In this document: one piece after another, positions 57,174 through 64,000 of the stretch
How positions within the stretch are numbered: position 1 is the first letter of the stretch
How the letters are laid out: each line of letters begins with the position of its first letter
From: Arctopsyche grandis
Lineage: Eukaryota > Arthropoda > Insecta > Trichoptera > Hydropsychidae
Direction of reading: 5' to 3'
Assembly (NCBI RefSeq): GCF_051622035.1
Contig: NC_135356.1
Span: forward strand, 2,542,001-2,606,000
Length of the DNA stretch: 64,000 nt
Notes under the pieces: model-generated
What the model was told of the DNA's origin: nothing
Database searches by the model: none
What the model saw: the letters and a program-made list of their open reading frames with translations, nothing else
Program-made: the position numbers and the translations under genes

Positions 57174-58096
57174 CCTAACGCTCGCCGAACATAATGAACG
57201 AATCGATAAAAATCGATAAATTAATTTTTCAACGAGACGACTTTGTCGCGACTCGAACCGATCACCCCAAATAGCTTGAGCTAATGGTCACGTGCATCAC
57301 GCCAAATCCAATTTTGCATTTCGCCTTTTTTTTTAAACATTAATTGAAATATTCCTTCTCGCCATATAAAAATACGTTATTATAATAATTTTATTTAGGG
57401 AGGTTTTGAACCATTTTTTTTCTTTTCATATAAAACAATTAAATATATATTTTTAATTGAAATTATTGAAATTAATTTATATTTTAGCGATATTTGAAAA
57501 ATAAAATTAATTCCAGATCGCGGGGTCGGGCTGGGGTCCTTGGGCTCAAAACATTCACGCTAACCATTAGACTACGGTCTCCATACAAAAAATACTCTAA
57601 ATTACGTACATTATATTCGATTACCCTTTACAAGTATGGGGAACCAATCATTCGCGTATCTTCGGCTTTCGTCGACAATCGACTTTCGACCAGTATGGGG
57701 AACAAACTTTTTTTTTTCATTTTTTTCATATTTTTCATTATTTTCAGTTTTTTCATTTTTTTTCATTATTTTCAGCTTTTTCATTTTGTTTTCATTTTTT
57801 TCATATTTTTAATATTTTTCATTATTTTCATATTTTTCATAATTTTCATTTTTTTGTGCCTTTGTCTTTCCGAAACCAGTCGATTCCATATCTTTTACTT
57901 CATTTTTATTCGAGTTTCAATTTCTTTTCGAAACCACCCGTTGAAATCAACGGGCCCTACACTAGTATATTATATTAGTACATAGTACCGTTTGTCATGC
58001 ATCCTTTTTTTTTTGATCTTTCGACTTAAGATCTTTCGATTTTCGATCTTTGCGTTTTCGGGTGTTTCACTTTCGGGCCCGGGAGGTAGACCCCGG
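56856..58096. mobile_element. TIR DNA element at the LINE inversion breakpoint
   Basis: The left end CCGGTCTCCCTCACGGGCCC (56856) is mirrored by GGGCCCGGGAGGTAGACCCC plus GG (to 58096). The similarity extends inward about 95 bases through CGAAAGTGAAACRCCCGAAA, CGAAAATCGAAAGATCTTAA and a poly-A/poly-T stretch. The superfamily is unknown. The interior carries a Helitron (57114-57965). Between the left TIR and the Helitron is 150 bases without recognised content. Confidence 0.8.
57114..57965 (+). mobile_element. Helitron-like element nested in the TIR element
   Basis: Possible 5' start TCATATATATAAAGACGGTA after an A (57113), followed by (TG)n at 57139-57168. The 3' end has the hairpin CCCGTTG AAAT CAACGGG (57937-57954), seven bases, CTAG (57962-57965) and a following T. 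Two tRNA-like stretches lie inside on the minus strand: GGTTCGAGTC near 57255 and TAGTCTAATGGTTAGCGT near 57570. The TTTTTCATATTTTTCATTAT-rich part (57715-57860) is simple sequence. No helicase or Rep coding sequence is present, so it would be non-autonomous. The 3' end is well supported; the 5' end is inferred. Confidence 0.65.
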
Positions 58097-58283
58097 TATT
58101 TGCCATCCAAGGTAACTGCTCAAACGATCTTTAATTATATACAGCAATACTTTACTAGAGTGGGATATTAAGGATAAGGTCCTGTAATTCTCGCATTTTT
58201 TTGTTGATCCTTTCTTGTGCAAGGGAATGAATATTGAATTGATCCAATCTTTCGGCCATACTCCGTTTACACAGGGTTACCAA
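58097..58283 (-). pseudogene. LINE reverse transcriptase, segment B (inverted)
   Basis: The minus strand reads CVNGVWPKDWINSIFIPLHK, then KGSTKKCENYRTLSLISHSS and KVLLYIIKDRLSSYLGWQIP. This is the direct continuation of segment A (which ends ICNKICVN) but in opposite orientation. CTGTGTAAAC is present both at the end of segment A and at the start of segment B. Confidence 0.88.
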
Positions 58284-58286
58284 TAC

Positions 58287-58312
58287 CGAACGAACAAGCA
58301 GGGTTTGTAAAA
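58287..58312 (+). pseudogene. LINE reverse transcriptase, segment C
   Basis: Plus strand: ATACCGAACGAACAAGCAGG and onward, giving IPNEQAGFVKW, the block-2 motif that should follow LGWQIP of segment B. It returns to the orientation of segment A. AATACC is shared between the end of B and the start of C. Confidence 0.8.
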
Positions 58313-59252
58313 TGGTGCTTACGGACTAAACCAACGACGATTTCGGGCCAACTTTTTAACCAGCAGTAGCGTACAAAATATCGAAATAAAAATTAAATTT
58401 TAAAATTGAAATTAAATATCAAAATCAAGCTAAAGATCGAGATTGAGCTAAAATTAGATCATCGTCGATGTTTTGAATTACAACAATGTTTTGAATTACG
58501 ACGATTCGCATTTAAAACCAGAGAAATATTATAATTTCTCTGCTTACGAGCGAAAAAAAATATTGTTAAAGTCGTCACGAGATGTTACTGTATTTCCACT
58601 TGGATGATCGATAAAAAAAAAACAATTCATAAAACAACGCGGTGTCGGATGTCGGTGATTTGTCGAAGGGTTTTTTTTCTTTCGTCGAAATAAAATTAAT
58701 AATCACACATTATCCGATAAATTTTACCTCTGAAATGATTTAATTACTTGATTTATTTCGACGAGAGAAACAATTGAAGAGTAAAAAAATCCGTTTGATG
58801 TGACCGACAACACCCCGGGTTAGCAAAAATCGTTGGATCACCCATACTAATACATGATATATTCTCAGTAACTGCGCATTACGGGGAAGTAAAAATAATA
58901 ATTCTTTGATTTTTTTTCGATCTTAGTGCGTATCTTCGTAAGTCAAAACATCTTCGACAAACAAAAGTCGAGGATAAGCTGTATGTGATTGTTGATGATC
59001 TAATTTTAGGTCAATCTCGAAAATTTATTTAAATTGTGCATGTTCTGTTTTAACTTTCAATATTTAATTTTAATTTTAATATAATGATTATAATTTTATT
59101 TTGATACTTGAATTTAATTTTAATATAATAATAATTGTTTTAATTTTGATATTTAATTTCAATTTTTAAATTTAATTTTTATTTCGATATTTTGTACGCT
59201 ACTGGTTTTAAAAGTTGGCCTGTGGGCCGTTCGTTGGCTTGATGCGTAGGCA
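58313..59252. mobile_element. Palindrome-tipped TIR element, uninterrupted copy
   Basis: About 940 bp. The left tip GGTGCTTACGGACTAAACCA is mirrored by TTGGCTTGATGCGTAGGCAC plus C on the right. Inverted similarity runs inward through CCAGTAGCGTACAAAATATC and TTAAATTTTAATTTT-like sequence. The interior matches 43910-44600 (TTTCGTCGAAATAAAATTAA, GCGCATTACGGGGAAGTAAA). Flanked by AT on both sides. No coding capacity, so it is a non-autonomous family of unknown superfamily. Confidence 0.85.
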
Positions 59253-59359
59253 CCATTAGTGAGTGTTGACTACAGGAACACATCTAGACCAGGCCTGGGC
59301 AAGCTTTTTTGCTGAAGGGCCAAATTCGATATTTTATATGAGTCGGCGGGCCGCATATA

Positions 59360-59362
59360 CAC

Positions 59363-59430
<68 letters not shown>
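59360..59430. repeat. (TA)n microsatellite at the RTE 3' end
   Basis: TA run adjoining ATCATCATCATC (minus-strand RTE tail GATGATGATGAT). Confidence 0.95.
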
Positions 59431-59431
<1 letters not shown>

Positions 59432-59432
<1 letters not shown>

Positions 59433-61088
59433 CATCATCATCATTTACAGCCACTCGCCATACACTGCTGGATGAAGGCCTCTCCAACACGCTTCCACCC
59501 GTCTCTGTTATGCGCAACACTCATCCATCTCACCCCGCACATTTTCCTAATTTCGTTCACCCATCTTCCTTGCGGTCTTCCTTTTACCTTTTTGCATTTT
59601 CTCGGGTACCATTCAAGCACTTCTTTTGTCCACCTTTCGTCCATCCTCCTAGCTACGTGACCCGCCCATTGCCATTTCAATCTCTTCACTCTATCCACTA
59701 TGTCCACTACTCTTGTCATACTTCTCACCCACGTGTTCCGCTTTCTGTCTTTCCTCGTTATGCCAAGCATACAGCGCTCCATACTTCTTTGAGTGCATTG
59801 GATTTTATGTAGCATCTTGGTGTTCAGTGTCTAAGTTTCACATCCATACGTCATCACTGGCAAAACGCATTGATCAAAGATCTTTTACTTCAGGCAGAGT
59901 GGCATTTTTGATTTAAAAACAGCATTCATCCGTCCAAATGCACTCCATCCTAATTTCATACGTCTCTTTATCTCTTCATCTTTACTACCAGACATGTCAA
60001 TTATTTGACCTAAATATAAATAATTATTTACTACTTCTACTGGTTTATCATCTAATGGGATGCTATCAGGCATGCAATAACTATTGAACATTAGTTTGGT
60101 CTTATCTACGTTAATTTTTAATCCTACTTTTCTACTTTCCCTGTCCAGCTGTGTTAGTCTGTTAAGTAGTTCAGCTGCATCACGAGCTATTAAAACTATA
60201 TCGTCTGCGAACCGAAGGTGACTCATGAAACGACCGTTGATGCTTACTCCGGCTGTGTCCCACTCCAAGTTCCTGAAAACTCCCTCAAGCACCGCATTGA
60301 ATAACTTGGGCGAGATTGTATCTCCTTGTCTTACTCCTTTTCCTATGCTAAATCTATCTGTACCTGAAAAAGTTTTAACCGAAGCTGTGGCATTAAATCC
60401 TGCCTGTTCTATAGGTTGGTTCTCGTCGAGGATATTCTTAAGCCTTTCTGTAATAACCTTCGTGAAAAGCTTGTAGACCGCTGAAAGTAAACTAATGGGT
60501 CGGTAGTTCTTGATATCGCTTTTATCACCTTTTTTGTGTATTAAGATGATAGTTGCGTTATTCCATCCTTCTGGTATAGCTTGGTTTTGGATGCATTTGC
60601 TGAAAAGCCTAGCTAAGATATTATTTAGGGGGGAGACGCCACATTTTAGTAAGTCAATGGGAATATTATCTTCCCCTGGAGTTTTACCGTTCTTTGCAGT
60701 TTTTAGCGCGGCCTCTACTTCGCTAGGCAATACTGCAGGAACCCTTTGGCCGTTTGTCGATTCCAGAGCGGGGGATTGACCGTTGTTGTTCTCGTATAGT
60801 TTTGCATAGAACGTGTAAACTCTGTCTATGATTTATTCTCTATTCCTAATTATTACTCCGCTCTCTGATCTGATTGCGATCATTTGGTTTTTGCCTAAGA
60901 AAAGATCCTGTTTGCACTTTTTCAAGCTACGGTTATTCTTAATGGTATTTTCTATTAGCTTGCTGTTAAAATCCCTGACATCCCTGACTATTCTCTTTTT
61001 AATTTCCTTATTTACTAGATTGTATTCTTGCTTATTATTATCCCTATCTAAATTCCTAAATTCCTTTCTAAATTCCTTTTATGCTTAG
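59432..61088 (-). mobile_element. RTE LINE, second copy, 5'-truncated
   Basis: Same family as 39612-40920, in opposite orientation. It reaches further 5', into the linker before the reverse transcriptase (LVNKEIKKRIVRDVRDFNSK region near 60990). Both ends abut (TA)n (59360-59430 and 61091-61199). Confidence 0.9.
59441..61080 (-). pseudogene. RTE reverse transcriptase with block A deleted
   Basis: 60730-59885 encodes [40 protein letters not shown] and [10 protein letters not shown], then jumps straight to NATASVKTFSGTDRFSIGKG. Compared with the copy at 39612 about 68 residues are missing, including block A (FVDYEKAFD) with a catalytic Asp. The rest, with HLRFADDIVLIA, is intact to KSKMPLCLK. 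After a frameshift near 59815-59885, LHKIQCTQRSMERCMLG runs to the C-terminus MASGCK at 59441. Stops occur upstream of 60730. The protein cannot be functional. Confidence 0.9.
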
Positions 61089-61090
61089 TA

Positions 61091-61210
<120 letters not shown>

Positions 61211-61239
61211 AGAGAGTGTGTGTGCGTTAAATAACTACA

Positions 61240-61693
61240 ATATAAATAACACACTCTTTGAAGTACTTTCCCTAAACTTAACCATCGAATATGGCTGTGA
61301 AAAGGAATATCTGTGTACTCTGCATCAAGATCTTCAAGAAAGCTGATAAATTGTCTGTGTTTTAGTCCACTTGATCGGATTAAATTGACAAGCTTAATAA
61401 CACGTGATGTTACGTGATCAACTTTTAATACGTTTTTGCACAAGAATTGCTGATGTATAATACAATGAAGTGCAATTAAATTATAATCAGGATCGAATCT
61501 TCGGCTAGATATGCAACAAATTCACAATGTTTAGTAGTAAAATGTCTTTTTATGTTGTATTCTTTTAAAACAGAAACGCTTTACTGGCAAATAAGACAAA
61601 TAGCCTTATTTTTCAGTTGAACGAAAAAATATTTTGTATTCCATTCTTTATTAAACATGCGACGTTCGTCTTCAATTCTTCGTTTTTTATTCA
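61240..61693 (-). pseudogene. hAT transposase remnant, BED/GTF2IRD2-like
   Basis: The minus strand starts MNKKRRIEDERRMFNKEW near 61693, continues FFVQLKNKAICLICQ, a stop where Glu or Gln is usual, then SVSVLKEYNIKRHFTTKHCE: a Cys2-His2-type zinc finger of the kind at the N-terminus of GTF2IRD2/FAM200/ZBED5-like transposases. After an internal deletion, VDHVTSRVIKLVNLIRSSGL, KHRQFISFLEDLDAEYTDI and HSHIRWLSLGKVLQRV follow (61430-61260), matching the central part of the same family. The catalytic remainder is lost or displaced by the RTE insertion. Confidence 0.85.
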
Positions 61694-62500
61694 TTCTAAT
61701 AGTTAATAGAAAGTACTAAAATTATTACAGAGTAAAAATGACTACAGTATTTTGTGGTGTTGTGTTAAGTTGATTCTAATTGATCATTAGAAAGATTATT
61801 TGATATTGAAGATTATTTAATTGATTATATTGGAGTAATATTTAATAGAGGCACAAAAATTGTCAGAAATATTATGGTTTTCTAAATAATTATCTAACAA
61901 TTTCTCCGGAAACAATAAGATTATCTATAATTTTGTAGGTCCTAGAGAATTATATCTATTATATGTAATTATACCTAGAGTCTAGGATATATACAATATA
62001 ATTAATAAAAAATTGGAAATACCTTGGAGTGGTAAAGGAAGTTATTTCTTTGCAAAGTAGCACGAAGTCACTACCCGTATTGGCCAGTCACTCACAAAAT
62101 GACTGGCCACAAAATGACTACTCCCAAAATGGTCAAAAAAGGCTTAGGGACTATTTTTATGATTTAACATCTGGCGAATGGATGGTTCACAATGGAATTA
62201 CCATGAATTTAGGTAAAAAAAAGCCCACTTCGTAGGACATACCGCGCTAATTCGAATCGCACGAATTGCAGATAAGACTATCCGCACACAACCCAACCCC
62301 GTGACAAGTCACAAGTCGATAAATGTGATTGCATTATAATAAATTATACTCACGGATACATTATAATACATGGGATTGTATTATAATCACATCACGGATA
62401 TATTAAAAAAAAATAAACACTATTTTAAAAAAATTGAAGGAAAAATAAGTAATTTGGAAATAATCACGCGGGCCGCAGTTTGCCCAGGCCTGATCTAGAC

Positions 62501-63611
62501 TGTAAAACCAGGTATTAATATAATATATACATATATAAATATGTCTGTATTTAAATATTATTACACGTGTTACTCAAAAATAGATATGTATCTCCAAATC
62601 GACTATTCATGATTTTAAGAAACTGAAGTTGAAGTTCAAGGCTAAACTACTCTGCATTGACCTAGTTTCCAGCTAAGACATTTGTTGTTGATAGATTTCA
62701 GCAAATGGGAGGCAAATCTTTCGATTTCGTTTTTGAAAATCTTTCGTGTGCGTCTGTCTGGACACTATTTCCATTCCATGCCATCATTTATTGAATCTGC
62801 AGCATATATTATATTTATGTAGGCAGCCCTGGTCCAAACTAAAAGTCATAAATATGTGAAAAACATATTGACGTTGTTACACTTATCGCCCGCTGCAAAG
62901 AATGCTATTGAACTATAAAAATATTGATTTGAAACATCTGAAATAAACATATGCAAATTGAAAATATTTATTTTACTTTACATCACCACTCGTTGTTGTC
63001 ATTCTTTCACAATTAACTTCTGGATGAAAGTCTTTCTATTACTGTTTTACGTCACGAATATTTGTATACTATTAAAATTAGGTTTACCATATGGAAGATA
63101 TTTCCTCCTTTTCGACTTAAAATTAATGCCCCCCGACTTTTTTAAATGCTGTTTTATACGATAAGCTCCGCTATGGACAGGGGAGCGTTATTCGAAAAAC
63201 GTGTCAATAATTACTTTAGGAATTCCGAACTTGTGAAAACATATCCATGGGCTTTGAATAAATATGTCGTCATGCTCAATAAAGATAACGCCAATTAAAA
63301 ATACAGTGTTGTACAAAATCACTTTTCAGTATGCAATAATGTTTGGATAAAAACCATTCGGTTCGTTTCAAGATAAAAAACTGATTAAAAAAAATCTAAT
63401 TTAAAAAAAAATGGTGATAATTTTCCTGCATATTATATGTACATATGTATGCACATGTAGACATTAATTAGGTTAAAATTGAAGAAAATATCTTGTTAAC
63501 AATTACATATTTAAGAAAAATAAAGAGATTTTTACATTTTAAATAAAAAAAAAACATTTGAACATTGTAAATAAGTCGAATTTCATTCGTTTTATAAATT
63601 CAAGATCGTAG
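62501..63611. other. Unannotated AT-rich DNA
   Basis: No gene or element recognised. It may be intron or upstream DNA of the M13-like exons that follow. Confidence 0.5.
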
Positions 63612-63961
63612 AAAACATGAATGCCAGCGTTAATCCTTGCAAAAATCCTTGGGGATGGGCATGTGGAGCGTGGATAGCGACCAAACACAAAAATTTTACC
63701 GCAACGGATCGAGACCACGAGAGAAGACTTGACGGTGAGAGAATTTTCTAGAAAATTCCATCAAATCTTGTGATATTTTTTTCGTTTCATTTGTATATTT
63801 AAAATGTTCTTTTATTTTATAGTATATTCGAGATTACGAGACATCATATCTTCGATGCCTTTCTGGAAAGACACCGATTCGATCGAATGGAAGATGAAAG
63901 AACGAGGAGGCTATATAAAAAGATAGGGTTTACTCATTGAATGGAGTGATCGATAAGTTGG
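63612..63961 (+). pseudogene. M13 peptidase (neprilysin-like) first extracellular exons, probably decayed, continuing past the window
   Basis: M13 enzymes are membrane-anchored zinc endopeptidases that clear signalling peptides. Exon 1 (63612-63734, after TCGTAG) encodes NMNASVNPCKNPWGWACGAW, the conserved NPC...ACG.W signature at the start of the ectodomain, and ends in GAC G with donor GTGAGA. After an 88-base intron (acceptor TTTTATAG) exon 2 (63823 onward) encodes VYSRLRDIISSMPFWKDTD and SIEWKMKE, as expected for the next helices. It then reads RGGYIKR and a stop, where the family normally has FY.SC. A different frame gives SLNGVIDKLG just before a good donor (GGTAAGT at 63961), which suits the family's LI..LGGW. 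So exon 2 probably has a frameshift or small deletion. The zinc motif HEXXH would lie outside the window. Confidence 0.6.
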
Positions 63962-64000
63962 GTAAGTTTTTTTTATACTATTATTATTAGTGACATCTAT

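Noticed and set aside
57494..57985. 163-codon frame rich in Phe and Ile
   Set aside because: It is a translation of TTTTTCAT simple sequence inside the Helitron-like element.

Overview
The window is AT-rich eukaryotic DNA, almost certainly from an insect. The evidence is a hexamerin (larval storage protein) pseudogene with a spliceosomal intron, insect-type non-LTR retrotransposons (RTE-like, Jockey-like and CR1/Jockey-group), several hAT transposon families, Helitron-like ends, tRNA-derived SINEs, abundant (TA)n tracts and many ACATATGT motifs. The order cannot be fixed from sequence alone. I found no bacterial genes, operons, CRISPR arrays, rRNA genes or convincing functional tRNA genes.

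Only two stretches look like host protein-coding DNA. At 25.56-26.61 kb there are two exons of a hexamerin, joined by a phase-0 intron, with an in-frame stop and no 3' exons. At 63.61-63.96 kb there are two exons resembling the start of the extracellular domain of an M13 (neprilysin-like) metallopeptidase. The second exon appears damaged, and the gene would run off the right edge.

The rest is repeats, often nested. 0-2 kb: SINE fragment, (TA)n and a block that recurs at 38.8-42 kb. 2-5 kb: about 305-bp tandem array and a solo LTR. 5.5-10.0 kb: hAT element (ZMYM1-like) carrying a young LINE with a long intact ORF. 10.8-11.4 kb: TTAA-flanked MITE. 12.7-19 kb: composite repeat blocks interrupted by a SINE-Jockey insertion. 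19.8-23.6 kb: a segment duplicated at 52.3-54.1 kb, interrupted here by an RTE/ERT-like LINE. 26.6-28.5 kb: hAT debris, a fold-back repeat and one solo transposon end. 29.3-36.2 kb: a giant inverted repeat with about 2.5-kb arms, GC-rich outer ends and a 1.8-kb spacer. 37.9-41.1 kb: hAT remnant with an RTE inserted in (TA)n next to a 446-bp palindrome. 42.2-44.7 kb: a terminal-inverted-repeat element broken by an internally deleted LINE. 45-48 kb: SINE, Helitron end and dispersed repeats. 48.1-51.9 kb: a recent 2.0-kb tandem duplication carrying endonuclease-only LINE fragments. 55.3-59.3 kb: SINE, hAT fragment, and a LINE locally inverted around a TIR element that itself holds a Helitron. 59.3-62.5 kb: hAT element with a perfect 8-bp target duplication, again carrying an RTE.

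There is no pathway or operon here. The interest is structural: many insertions can be ordered in time because duplicated copies preserve empty sites. The strongest candidates for something undescribed are the giant palindrome with its GC-rich terminal subrepeats, the TIR family whose tips are themselves palindromic, the local LINE inversion with a TIR element at its breakpoint, and the apparent SINE-LINE chimeric insertion.
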